Part shown: one piece after another, positions 1-8,423 of the stretch
Position numbering within the stretch: position 1 is the first letter of the stretch
Layout of the letters: each line of letters starts with the position of its first letter
Translations under genes and position numbers: made by a program
NCBI RefSeq assembly: GCF_000152805.1
Contig: NZ_CH902578.1
Coordinates: 1,325,340-1,389,339 of the forward strand
DNA length: 64,000 bases
Direction of reading: 5' to 3'
From: Maritimibacter alkaliphilus HTCC2654
GTDB taxonomy: Bacteria > Pseudomonadota > Alphaproteobacteria > Rhodobacterales > Rhodobacteraceae
The notes under the pieces: generated by a model
Database searches by the model: none
What the model saw: only the letters and a program-made list of their open reading frames with translations
Told to the model about the DNA's origin: nothing

Positions 1-367
1 GATGCAGATCGATCCCAGCGTGAACGTGGTCTACACGATCAACGAACCGGCCGCTGCCGGTGCCTATGAGGCGCTCAAATCCGCAGGTCTCGAAGATCAG
101 GCCCTGATCGTTTCGGTCGACGGCGGCTGCCCCGGCGTGCGCGACGTGGCCGCTGGCGTGATCGGCGCGACTTCGATGCAGTTCCCGCTGCTCATGGCGT
201 CCAAGGGTATCGAAGCGATCGCCGCCTTCGCCGCCGACGGCTCCAAGCCCGAGAACAGCGAAGGGCTGGATTTCTTCAACACGGGCGTCCAGCTCGTGAC
301 CGACCAGCCGGTGGACGGCATCGAGTCGATCACGTCCGAAGAGGCGCTGGAACTCTGCTGGGGCTAA
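1..367 (+). CDS. frcB: Sugar ABC transporter substrate-binding protein, FrcB-like (3' part only)
   Basis: This is the C-terminal 121 or so residues of a periplasmic binding protein of the ribose/fructose (CUT2) class; the start lies left of the window. The visible part has the second-lobe pattern of that fold: [20 protein letters not shown], then a VDGG turn, a helix rich in Met/Ala, and a C-terminal strand ending in ELCWG. It would capture a sugar in the periplasm and deliver it to the permease encoded next (FrcC-like), and the FrcB-FrcC-FrcA order matches the fructose/mannose/ribose uptake system known from Sinorhizobium. The substrate is inferred from that gene order and is not proven by any residue I can point to. 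Confidence 0.8.
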   Translation, partial: MQIDPSVNVVYTINEPAAAGAYEALKSAGLEDQALIVSVDGGCPGVRDVAAGVIGATSMQFPLLMASKGIEAIAAFAADGSKPENSEGLDFFNTGVQLVTDQPVDGIESITSEEALELCWG

Positions 368-475
368 CCCACTGACACGGGGGGCGGCTGGATCGCCCCC
401 CGACCTACATTCCCGAAATTACCACCTGTTTCACCGGTCCCCGTGTTACCATTCGGGACCGCAGGGAGGATACGC

Positions 476-1558
476 ATGGCCGATGTTCAGAAGAGCACCC
501 GGAACCGACAGGATTTCGAAAACACGTTGGACAGCAGCGACGCGAACGTCGCGTCCTTCGTGTACGAGCAAAAGGGCTTCGTCGCCAAGGCGCAGCATTT
601 CCTGCACGGCAACCCCACGATGGTCCCCGTCATCGTGCTGGTCGCCAGCGTCATCATCTTCGGCCTGATCGCGGGCGAGCGGTTCTTTTCGCCCTTCAAC
701 CTGTCGCTGATCCTTCAGCAGGTGTCGATCATCGGCATCCTCGCCGCCGCGCAAAGCCTTGTCATCCTGACGGCGGGGATCGACCTGTCCGTGGCCGCGA
801 TCATGGTTCTGATGTCGGTCATCTCCGGCAAGTTGGCGGTCGAGCTTGGCGTGCCTGCGCCTCTCGCGCTGCTGATCGGTTTCGGCGGCGGGATCGGCGC
901 CGGGTTGCTGAACGGGTTTCTCGTCACCAAGATCAAGCTACCGCCGTTCATCACGACGCTGGGGACGTGGAACATCTTCTACGCGCTGATGCTCTGGCTG
1001 TCCGGCGCCCAGTCGATCCGGGGCGAGGATATCGACAACACCGCGCCGCTTCTCAAAATTTTCGGTCAGGCTATTTCGGTCGGATCGGCCCGCATCACCT
1101 TCGGGTCGATCCTGATGGTGATCGTCTTCGCGGTGCTCTGGTATCTCTTGAACAAGACCGCCTGGGGCCGCCATGTCTATGCCATCGGTGACGACAAAGA
1201 GGCGGCGGAACTTGCCGGCATCCGCACCGACCGCACCCTGATTTCGGTTTACGCGCTGGCCGGACTTGTCGCCGCCATCGGGGCCTGGGCTTCCATCGGT
1301 CGGGTCGGATCGATCTCGCCCACATCGTTTTACGAGGGCAACCTGCAATCCATCACCGCCGTGGTGATCGGGGGCATCTCGCTCTTCGGTGGCCGGGGCT
1401 CGATCCTCGGGGCGCTGTTCGGCGCGCTGATCGTCGGCGTGTTCCAATCGGGCCTGCGCCTCGCACAGGTGGACGTGCTCTGGCAGGTCTTCGCCATCGG
1501 CTGGCTCATCATCATCGCGGTCGCCATCGACCAATGGATCAGAAAGGTTTCGAGCTGA
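476..1558 (+). CDS. frcC: Sugar ABC transporter permease, FrcC-like
   Basis: 360-residue inner-membrane permease of the CUT2 (RbsC-like) family. I start at 476 and not at an upstream in-frame codon because a strong GGAGGA site (465-470) sits five bases before it. A soluble N-terminal stretch of about 60 residues (ADVQKSTRNRQDFENTL...) precedes eight to ten hydrophobic segments. The family signatures GIDLSVAAIMVL and the late GGISLFGGRGSILGALFGAL loop are present. The stop overlaps the start of the ATPase gene (ATGA at 1558), so the two are translationally coupled. The length equals that usual for FrcC proteins. Confidence 0.88.
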   Translation: MADVQKSTRNRQDFENTLDSSDANVASFVYEQKGFVAKAQHFLHGNPTMVPVIVLVASVIIFGLIAGERFFSPFNLSLILQQVSIIGILAAAQSLVILTAGIDLSVAAIMVLMSVISGKLAVELGVPAPLALLIGFGGGIGAGLLNGFLVTKIKLPPFITTLGTWNIFYALMLWLSGAQSIRGEDIDNTAPLLKIFGQAISVGSARITFGSILMVIVFAVLWYLLNKTAWGRHVYAIGDDKEAAELAGIRTDRTLISVYALAGLVAAIGAWASIGRVGSISPTSFYEGNLQSITAVVIGGISLFGGRGSILGALFGALIVGVFQSGLRLAQVDVLWQVFAIGWLIIIAVAIDQWIRKVSS

Positions 1559-2367
1559 TGTCCGATACCACGCAAACCATCGAACCCATCGTCAAGGGAC
1601 GCGGCATCGTCAAACGCTACGGGCGCGTGACCGCCATCGACCACTCCGATTTCGACCTGTACCCGGGCGAGATTCTGGCGGTCATCGGGGACAACGGCGC
1701 GGGCAAGTCGTCCATCGTCAAGGCGATCTGCGGGGCTGTGCAACCCGATGACGGCGAGATCGTCATCGACGGCGAAAAGGTCCACTTCTCGTCGCCCATC
1801 GAGGCGCGCGACAAGGGGATCGAGATCGTCTACCAGAACCTCGCCCTGTCGCCCGCCCTGTCCATCGCGGACAACATGTTCGTCGGGCGCGAGATCCGCA
1901 AACCAGGCATCATGGGCAGCTGGTTCAAGATGCTCGACAAGCCGGAGATGCAGCGCATCGCCCGTGAGAAGCTGACCGAATTGGGTCTTATGACGGTGCA
2001 GTCGATCAATCAGGCGGTCGAAACGCTTTCGGGCGGCCAGCGTCAGGGCGTCGCCGTGGCCCGCGCGGCGGCGTTTGCAAAGAAGTTCATCATCATGGAC
2101 GAACCCACCGCCGCGCTGGGGGTCAAGGAAAGCCGCCGGGTGCTGGAACTGATCAAGGACGTACGCTCGCGCGGGATTCCCATCGTGCTCATCAGCCACA
2201 ACATGCCGCATGTGTTCGAGGTGGCGGACCGTATCCACATCCACCGGCTCGGCAAACGGCACGCGGTGATCGACCCCGAGAACTACTCGATGTCCGACGC
2301 CGTGGCGATCATGACCGGAGCGATGGAGCCGCCGCCCATCGAGCAGCAGCAGTTGTCGCCAAAGTGA
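1558..2367 (+). CDS. frcA: Sugar ABC transporter ATP-binding protein, FrcA-like
   Basis: 269-residue single-cassette ATPase, unlike the double cassettes of RbsA/XylG. Walker A reads GDNGAGKSS, the signature is LSGGQRQG, Walker B is FIIMDEPTAALG, followed by the switch histidine in LISHNM. The start at 1558 overlaps the permease stop; a longer frame beginning at 1534 would lie inside the permease gene and has no ribosome site. A single ATPase working as a homodimer with FrcC and FrcB is the known arrangement for the fructose/mannose/ribose importer. No sugar kinase follows; the next gene faces the opposite way. Confidence 0.88.
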   Translation: MSDTTQTIEPIVKGRGIVKRYGRVTAIDHSDFDLYPGEILAVIGDNGAGKSSIVKAICGAVQPDDGEIVIDGEKVHFSSPIEARDKGIEIVYQNLALSPALSIADNMFVGREIRKPGIMGSWFKMLDKPEMQRIAREKLTELGLMTVQSINQAVETLSGGQRQGVAVARAAAFAKKFIIMDEPTAALGVKESRRVLELIKDVRSRGIPIVLISHNMPHVFEVADRIHIHRLGKRHAVIDPENYSMSDAVAIMTGAMEPPPIEQQQLSPK

Positions 2368-2835
2368 TCCGCTGATCGGTGCGGTTGCCGAGCGACGTCG
2401 CTTCTTATGTGGTGCGGTAGGCTGGGTTGGACGGAAGGAACTGTCGGTAGAGCGGCATGGGCAGGGTCCGGCGAAGTGGAGCACGCGGAGCGCCAAGCCA
2501 CGCAAGTAGCTTAGGGAATTCACCGCCACCGCTGGGGGGCGAGGCGCGGGCGCGTGGCAAGGCATTCGCCTTCGCTGATCAATAAGGCATCCGTAACTGC
2601 TGGCTTGTTCTAATGGAAGGTTCCCACAGATTGTGAGTTTCTTTCCAGTTTTAGCGACGCCATATCCAGAACCGGACTCATCACCCATTGCCACCTTACT
2701 GTTATGCAATCCAGCACAGCGAGGCGTCAGACTCAGCCTGCGTTTCGGGTATTCACCACAAGGACGAAACCCTGCACAGGACGGCGGCACATTCCCGGCG
2801 TCGCCACCCTACCCACCGCTACCCGCCCACCGTCC
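2368..2835. other. Convergent intergenic region with no convincing gene
   Basis: 468 bases between two operons that face each other. Frames here have no ribosome sites or recognisable protein motifs. The right end (around 2795-2835) carries a CCACCCTACCCACC-like stretch resembling one arm of the inverted repeat at 12435-12486, so part of it may be a degraded copy of that intergenic repeat. No clear intrinsic terminator is visible. Confidence 0.5.
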
Positions 2836-4344
2836 CTAAGCCGTTTTCCCCGTCAGCCCCGAAATTGCCTGAATCAGGCTGTCCTCGGTCACTTCCTCGG
2901 CGGTGAATTCGCGCATCACGCGGCCTGAGAACATCGCGACGATCCGGTCGGAGACGTGCAGCACCTCGGGCATTTCCGAGCTGATGACGATGACCGCGTA
3001 GCCCTGTGCGGCCAGTTCTCGGATCAGGTTGTGAATCTCGGATTTGGAGCCCACGTCGATGCCGCGTGTCGGCTCGTCCACGATCAGCACTTCGGGCCGC
3101 ATGGAGAGCCATTTTCCGATCACGATCTTCTGCTGGTTTCCGCCGGACAGGTTGCCGACGAGCTGCCGCCAGCCCGGGGTGCGGATGTCGAGCTTGTCGC
3201 GGTATTGATCGAAGATCGCGACCTCGGCCCCGTCGCTGACGAAGGGGCCCGCGGTCAGGTCCGAGACCTGCGGCAAGGTCATGTTGTCGCGACAGTTCAT
3301 CCCGAGGATCAGCCCCTGGCCCTTCCGATCCTCCGGCACCAACGAGATGCCCCGCTTGATCGCGTCCGCAGGCGAATGAATGCTGACCTCTTCCCCGGCG
3401 AGGTGGATCGTCCCGGCGGACGGTTCACGCAGTCCGAAAAGCGTCTCGGCGATTTCCGTGCGTCCGGCGCCGACGAGGCCGTAGAACCCGACGACCTCGC
3501 CCCGGCGGACCGAAAAGCTCACGTCCTCGAACAGGCCCCCGCAACTCAGCCCGCGCACTTCCAGCGCCACCTCGCCCAGTTCGTGCGTGCTTTCGTTGCG
3601 CGACAAGTCGAGCGTGCGCCCGATCATCAACTGCGTCACCTCTTCTTCATTCGTCTCGGCGGTGTTGAGCGTGCCGCGATACTGGCCGTCGCGCAGGACG
3701 CTGATCCGGTCGGTGATCTTGAAGATCTCCTCCATCCGGTGAGAGATGTAGATCACCCCCACGCCGCGCGATTGAAGGTCGGCGATCACCTCGAACAGCA
3801 CGACCTTTTCGGCATCGGTGAGCGACGCGGTCGGTTCGTCGAAAATCACGGCACGGGGCTCGACGGTCAGGGCGCGCGCGATCTCGACCATCTGCTGGTT
3901 CGCGATGGAGAGGTCGCCAACACGGGTGCGGGCCGCGAACCCCACGTTCAAGGTTTTCAGGATCGCGTCCGTCTCGTCATAAAGCCGCTGCCAGTCCACA
4001 CGCCCGAAGCTTTTCTTCGGGAGTTCGCCAAGGAAAATGTTCTCGGCCACCGTCAGTTCATCGGCGAGGCTGAGTTCCTGATGGATGAAGACCACGCCCT
4101 TGGCCTTGGCGTTCATCGGCGAGGACATGACCGTGGGCTGCTCTTCGATGAAGATCTGGCCCTCGTTCGGCGCGAGGATTCCGCCCAGCACCTTCATCAG
4201 CGTGGATTTGCCCGCGCCGTTCTCGCCCATCAATGCGTGGACCTCTCCGGGCATGACCGTCAAGGACACACCGTCAAGCGCGCGCACGCCGGGAAAGGTT
4301 TTGACGATACCCTCGAGGCGCAGGGCCGGCGTCTGGTCGGTCAT
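2836..4344 (-). CDS. Sugar ABC transporter ATP-binding protein, double cassette (RbsA/MglA type)
   Basis: 502-residue protein with two tandem ATPase cassettes, the usual form for CUT2 sugar importers. The N-terminal cassette has Walker A GENGAGKST, signature LSIANQQM, and Walker B VIFDEPTASL. The C-terminal cassette has a divergent P-loop (GLVGAGRTE) and signature LSGGNQQK with VLIVDEPTRG. Degeneracy of the second P-loop is normal in this family. It is last in a leftward operon: binding protein (8212), dehydrogenase, permease, permease, ATPase. Its start overlaps the stop of the preceding permease by four bases. Confidence 0.92.
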   Translation of the reverse strand: MTDQTPALRLEGIVKTFPGVRALDGVSLTVMPGEVHALMGENGAGKSTLMKVLGGILAPNEGQIFIEEQPTVMSSPMNAKAKGVVFIHQELSLADELTVAENIFLGELPKKSFGRVDWQRLYDETDAILKTLNVGFAARTRVGDLSIANQQMVEIARALTVEPRAVIFDEPTASLTDAEKVVLFEVIADLQSRGVGVIYISHRMEEIFKITDRISVLRDGQYRGTLNTAETNEEEVTQLMIGRTLDLSRNESTHELGEVALEVRGLSCGGLFEDVSFSVRRGEVVGFYGLVGAGRTEIAETLFGLREPSAGTIHLAGEEVSIHSPADAIKRGISLVPEDRKGQGLILGMNCRDNMTLPQVSDLTAGPFVSDGAEVAIFDQYRDKLDIRTPGWRQLVGNLSGGNQQKIVIGKWLSMRPEVLIVDEPTRGIDVGSKSEIHNLIRELAAQGYAVIVISSEMPEVLHVSDRIVAMFSGRVMREFTAEEVTEDSLIQAISGLTGKTA

Positions 4345-5342
4345 GTTCTAAGCTCCTCTTTGCCCTTGCGATTGAGCTGGCGATCCAGAAACAGCACCGC
4401 GATCAGGATCAGACCGATGACGAGGTTCACCGTTTCGGTATCCGCCCCGATGTGGCCCAGACCCTTGCGCAGAAGCTGGATCGCTATGACGCCGCCGAGG
4501 GTCGAGATGATCGAGCCGTAGCCGCCCGACAGCTTGGTGCCGCCCAGCACGACGGCGGTGATCGCCCAGAGTTCGTAGAGCATCCCGTCGTTCGGGTTCA
4601 CCGAGCCGCTTTCGGAGTAGAAGACGACGGCGGAAAGCGCGGCGAGGAAGCCGATCAGCATGAAATTCCACAGGAAATGCGGGCCCACGCGGATACCCGC
4701 GTTGACGGCTGCATCCCGGTTATTGCCGATGGCATAGGCGTTACGGCCATGCACCGTCCGCGTCATCAGGAGCCACAGCAGGATCGCCGCACCGAGCAGG
4801 AACCATGTCGCGGTGTGCAGGCCCAAGAACTGCGCCTCGGCGAAATCCACGAGCGTCCAGTTGAGATGGCTGGTCGGCTGCTCGCCGTTGTACATGAAGA
4901 CGAGGCCACGGTAGCCCAGCATCGAACCGAGCGTAACGATGAAGGCGTCCACCCCGGTCTTCCACACGATCAGCCCGCTGATCGCACCAAGGACGACCCC
5001 GGTGGCGAGGGCGAAGAGCCAGGCGAGCGGGATGGCCCAGTTGCCCAGCGTCTGCATGAACGGCCATGTCATGCTGTCGAGCAACACGATGGCCGCGAGC
5101 GCGAAGGTCGCGCCGACGCTCAGGTCGATGTTGCCGTTGATCATGATGATCGTCATGCCGAGTGCGATGATCCCGATCGGCGCCGACTGCTTGAGCAGCA
5201 GGAGCATGTTGTCGAAATCCATGAAGGCCGTCTCGGTCACCGACAGGAACTCTCCCGCGATGGAGAAGAAGGCCAGCTCGACCAGGATGAAGGCCCAGAT
5301 CGCGCCTTGCTTGATAAGGTTCGCTCGGGTTTCGTTTTTCAT
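4341..5342 (-). CDS. Sugar ABC transporter permease 2
   Basis: 333-residue membrane protein of the CUT2 permease family. It has about ten hydrophobic segments, the early motif GNIDLSVGATFALAAIV and the conserved AIGNNRDAAVNAGIRV loop, followed by AVVLGGTKLSGGYGSI. It follows the other permease by 10 bases and overlaps the ATPase start. Two different permease genes in one operon imply a heterodimeric channel, as in Lsr or erythritol-type importers. The transported compound cannot be read from the sequence. Confidence 0.9.
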   Translation of the reverse strand: MKNETRANLIKQGAIWAFILVELAFFSIAGEFLSVTETAFMDFDNMLLLLKQSAPIGIIALGMTIIMINGNIDLSVGATFALAAIVLLDSMTWPFMQTLGNWAIPLAWLFALATGVVLGAISGLIVWKTGVDAFIVTLGSMLGYRGLVFMYNGEQPTSHLNWTLVDFAEAQFLGLHTATWFLLGAAILLWLLMTRTVHGRNAYAIGNNRDAAVNAGIRVGPHFLWNFMLIGFLAALSAVVFYSESGSVNPNDGMLYELWAITAVVLGGTKLSGGYGSIISTLGGVIAIQLLRKGLGHIGADTETVNLVIGLILIAVLFLDRQLNRKGKEELRT

Positions 5343-5352
5343 CGTCCCCTCC

Positions 5353-6327
5353 TCACGCGATCCGCGACCACAACCCGCCGCGCTTGGCTGCGATATCGAG
5401 CCAGACCGCGAGGATGATGATGATCCAGGTCACGATATATTGCGCGTAGAAGGCGAGGCCCAACAGCAACAGACCGTTCTGGATGAAGCCGAGGATGAGC
5501 ACGCCGATCACCGTCTTGAAGATCGTGCCGGACCCGCCGAGGAGCGAGGCCCCGCCGAGGATCACGGCGGCGAGAACCTCAAGCTCCATGCCCTGCCCCA
5601 CGGTGTTCTGGCTTCCCAGCGACCGGCTCGCCTGAATCAACCCGGCCGTCGCCACGCAGAAGGACGACATTAGATAGGTCATGAACACGACCCGCGCGCG
5701 CGGGATGCCCGAGAACGTGGCGGCGACCCCGTTGCCGCCCACCGCGTAGACCTTTCGCCCGAACGGCGTGCGCGACAGGATGATACTGAGCACGATCGCC
5801 AGCCCCGCGAAGATCAGGATCGGCATCGGCAACCCCGCCACACTCCCCTGTCCGAACACGCTGAACCACGTCCCCGACTTGTCGGCGATGTCCATGTTCT
5901 TGCCGCCGGAATAGGTCAGCGTAAGGCCGTGGATCGCGGACAGCATACCCAAGGTGACGATCAGGGAGTTGAGCTTGAGGTAGCCCACGAGAATGCCGAT
6001 GAAAGCGCCGAGCGCCAGCGTCATCGCGAACATCGACGGAATCGCGAGCGTCGGCCCGATCTTGTCATGCAGGTCGAGCACCACGATGGTCGAGAACGAC
6101 ATCATCGACCCCACGGACAGGTCTAGGTTTCCGCCGATCACCACGAAGGTGACGCCCAGCGCCATGACGCCCAGAATGGCCGACGAACGGATCACCCCGA
6201 AGACGTTGTCGATGTCGATGAAACGCGGATTGGCGACCGCGAAGGCGATCATGAAGACCGCGAAGGCGACAAGAATGCCTTGCCGCGCCAGGAACCCCTG
6301 CAATCCCTTCCTCGTCAATTCAGCCAT
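5353..6327 (-). CDS. Sugar ABC transporter permease 1
   Basis: 324-residue partner of the permease at 4341-5342. It carries the same family motifs: GGNLDLSVGSMMSFSTIV near the third membrane helix, the VGGNGVAATFSGI loop, and AVILGGASLLGGSGTI. It lies 24 bases after the dehydrogenase gene, in the same operon. The two permeases are clearly distinct in sequence, which fits a heterodimer and not a recent duplication. Confidence 0.9.
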   Translation of the reverse strand: MAELTRKGLQGFLARQGILVAFAVFMIAFAVANPRFIDIDNVFGVIRSSAILGVMALGVTFVVIGGNLDLSVGSMMSFSTIVVLDLHDKIGPTLAIPSMFAMTLALGAFIGILVGYLKLNSLIVTLGMLSAIHGLTLTYSGGKNMDIADKSGTWFSVFGQGSVAGLPMPILIFAGLAIVLSIILSRTPFGRKVYAVGGNGVAATFSGIPRARVVFMTYLMSSFCVATAGLIQASRSLGSQNTVGQGMELEVLAAVILGGASLLGGSGTIFKTVIGVLILGFIQNGLLLLGLAFYAQYIVTWIIIILAVWLDIAAKRGGLWSRIA

Positions 6328-6351
6328 GTTGTCCTCCCTATGGCCGGCACG

Positions 6352-7164
6352 TCACACCAGTGTCATGCCACCGTCGATCATTACGATCTGTCCTGTCATG
6401 TAGTCGCTGTCGCGGGCTGCGAGGAACGAGGTCGTCCCGGTCACGTCCGCGGGCGTCGCGACACGCCCCTTGAGTATTTCGGCGGAAAATTCCTCCATCG
6501 CCTGACCGGGCCGCTCCGCCGCGCCGATGCTCATCAGATCCTGATCGACCTGCTCCCACATCTCGGTGGCGACGACGCCCGGCGCGAAGCCGGTCACCGT
6601 GATCCCGTGCTTGGCAAGGTCGCGGGCACCCGACTGGGTCAGCGACACCACCGCCCATTTGCTTGCACAGTAGGGCGCCACATTGTCGAAGCCCTGCCTG
6701 CTGGCGACGGAGGCGGTGTTGATGATCTTGCCGGCCATGCCGTCGTCGTCCCGTCCCTGTGCGATCATCTGGCGCGCGGCCTCCTGCATTCCGATCATGC
6801 AACCCAACCCGTTGACGCCCATGACGAAATTCCAGTTGTCCTCGGTCACGTCAAGAAAGTTCATCGGCTTGTTGACGCCCGCGTTGTTGAACTTCACGTC
6901 GAGGCGTCCGAACAGCGACACCGTGTGATCGATCATGGCCCGGACCTGTTCCCGGTCCGTCACGTCGACCGCGGCGTGGGTCACCCGGGCCCCGGTCTGC
7001 GCGGCCCGTTCGGCGTTCGCCTCGGCCACGGCCCCGACCTTGTCCCCATTGATATCGGCGAAACAAACATTGGCCCCTTCGTCCAGAAGCGCCTCCCCGA
7101 TGGCTCTCCCGATTCCCTGGGCTGCGCCCGTCACGATACAGGACCGTCCAGCGACACGTGCCAT
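6352..7164 (-). CDS. Short-chain dehydrogenase/reductase (SDR) 1
   Basis: 270-residue classical SDR. The cofactor motif is TGAAQGIG (residues 12-19), followed by NNAG at 93-96, catalytic Ser152, Tyr165 and Lys169 (YCASK). An acidic residue after the second strand (ADIN) suggests NAD preference; this is a family rule, not a measurement. I start at 7164, preceded by AAAGGGG, instead of at a frame start 21 bases upstream. It is close kin to the SDR at 10261-11070: both have NAG(V/L)NKP and MQE.ARQMIAQG. Being embedded in the transporter operon, it probably oxidises the imported polyol or sugar. Confidence 0.9.
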   Translation of the reverse strand: MARVAGRSCIVTGAAQGIGRAIGEALLDEGANVCFADINGDKVGAVAEANAERAAQTGARVTHAAVDVTDREQVRAMIDHTVSLFGRLDVKFNNAGVNKPMNFLDVTEDNWNFVMGVNGLGCMIGMQEAARQMIAQGRDDDGMAGKIINTASVASRQGFDNVAPYCASKWAVVSLTQSGARDLAKHGITVTGFAPGVVATEMWEQVDQDLMSIGAAERPGQAMEEFSAEILKGRVATPADVTGTTSFLAARDSDYMTGQIVMIDGGMTLV

Positions 7165-7249
7165 GTGCGCCCCTTTCGAATTCACTACGTGGAAAAAACA
7201 AAACTGGATGCGCGAGGCGCCGGGGCACCCCGCGCATCCGGGGAGGAGA

Positions 7250-8212
7250 TCAGAAGACGGGCTTGGTGAACTCGTCCATGTTGTCCTGCGTGATCTTCGG
7301 CGTGTCGAAGTAGTTCAGGAACGGCACGTCCTTACCGTCGAGCACGTCGATCGCGGTCTGAAGCGCGGCTTCCGCGTCGTCCACCGGCGACTGGTAGATC
7401 GAGCCCCAGTATTCGCCCGCGGCCATCGCTTCGTAGCCGACCGCGAAGTTCGTGGCGCCGACGAAGGTGATGTCGCCCGCGCGTCCGGCGGCCTTGGCGG
7501 CGTTCAGTGCGCCGACACCCATGTTGTCGTCACCGGCATAGACGCCGTCGATGTCGTCGTATTTGACGAGAAAGGCTTCCATGACCTGTTGCGACTTTTC
7601 GCGGTTCCAGTCGCCCGGCTGCGTTTCCACCAGCGTCACGTCCGGGCAGACTTCCGGAAGGCGATCCTCGAAGCCCTTGGCGCGTTCGATGGCCGTGGTG
7701 TAACCGGGCTGGCCCGAGATCTGCACGATCTGTGCTTCACCTTCGATGCCCTGCGCCTTGAACCGGTCGCACATGATTTCCGCCGAACGGGCGCCTTGCG
7801 TGATGTTGTCCGGGCCCGAGAACGAGGCGACGAAGTCGAAGCCTTGCTCGGCGATGTTGGAGTTGGTGACGATCACTGGAATGTCCGCCTGGCTCGCCTT
7901 GCGCACCGCCGGGATCACCGCCTCGCCGTTCGTCGGCCAGATGATGATCGCGTCCACTTCCTGCTGGATGAGATCTTCCATCTGCGCGATCTGCCGCGCC
8001 ACGTCGCCACCGGCGTCGAGCACGACGACCTCGACGGCGTCGTTTTCCTCGGCCGCCGCGATGAAGGCCTGTTCGTATGTGGTCTGGTAGCTGTCCACGC
8101 CCACGTTGTTCTGCGTGATGCCGATAGTGTAGCTCGAGTGCGCCTCGCCAAAGGCGGCGGTGCCCAGCATCGCGGTCGAACAAACGAGCGCAAACTTGGT
8201 CGAGATCTTCAT
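7250..8212 (-). CDS. Sugar ABC transporter periplasmic binding protein
   Basis: 320-residue type I periplasmic binding protein. The first 23 or so residues form a signal peptide (MKISTKFALVCSTAMLGTAA, cleavage probably after FGEA or nearby). The mature part begins YTIGITQNNVGVDSYQTTYEQ and has the VDAIIIWPTNGEAV and YAGDDNMGVGAL elements of ribose/galactose binders. A GGGAGGA ribosome site precedes the ATG. It is first in the leftward operon, and its promoter region is shared with the divergent regulator gene, where three operator-like palindromes lie. Confidence 0.92.
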   Translation of the reverse strand: MKISTKFALVCSTAMLGTAAFGEAHSSYTIGITQNNVGVDSYQTTYEQAFIAAAEENDAVEVVVLDAGGDVARQIAQMEDLIQQEVDAIIIWPTNGEAVIPAVRKASQADIPVIVTNSNIAEQGFDFVASFSGPDNITQGARSAEIMCDRFKAQGIEGEAQIVQISGQPGYTTAIERAKGFEDRLPEVCPDVTLVETQPGDWNREKSQQVMEAFLVKYDDIDGVYAGDDNMGVGALNAAKAAGRAGDITFVGATNFAVGYEAMAAGEYWGSIYQSPVDDAEAALQTAIDVLDGKDVPFLNYFDTPKITQDNMDEFTKPVF

Positions 8213-8335
8213 GTGATTGGTCCTCCCAAACTTATGTTGTCACGATTGCGGCTGTCCTCCCAGCCCGGGACATGACGCCCCTTGCAACCTGTTTTCCATC
8301 GAGCGCGATTTTGTCGCGGGTTGGACGCCCCCTTT

Positions 8336-8363
8336 TTGTTCAATCTGAAAAGCATGGTATCCA
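8336..8363 (+). promoter_or_regulatory. Possible promoter for the regulator/catabolic operon
   Basis: TTGTTC (8336-8341) and TATCCA (8358-8363) are separated by 16 bases and precede the regulator ATG by 60 bases. The match to the sigma-70 consensus is modest. The first operator palindrome begins at 8361, overlapping the -10 and the expected start, which would suit repression. Confidence 0.3.
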
Positions 8364-8378
8364 TTTTGGATAAAATGG
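8361..8378. promoter_or_regulatory. Operator-like palindrome 1
   Basis: CCATTTTGGATAAAATGG is a perfect 7-bp inverted repeat with a 4-base centre, in the 211-bp region between the divergent binding-protein and regulator genes. Related sites follow at 8395-8413 and 8499-8514. Together they suggest the target of the regulator encoded at 8424. Confidence 0.65.
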
Positions 8379-8394
8379 CGATACGCGAACCCTC

Positions 8395-8413
8395 CCATTT
8401 TGGACAACTTCGG
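8395..8413. promoter_or_regulatory. Operator-like site 2 (imperfect)
   Basis: CCATTTTGGACAACTTCGG has the same left half and centre (CCATTTTGGAC) as site 1 but a degenerate right half. It ends just where the ribosome site GGAAGGA (8412-8418) of the regulator gene begins, so protein bound here could block both transcription and ribosome loading. Confidence 0.5.
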
Positions 8414-8423
8414 AAGGACGGAC

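Noticed and set aside
1330-2790. A minus-strand frame across frcC, frcA and the following gap
   Set aside because: It is antisense to two well-supported genes, and the part in the gap has no domain or ribosome site.
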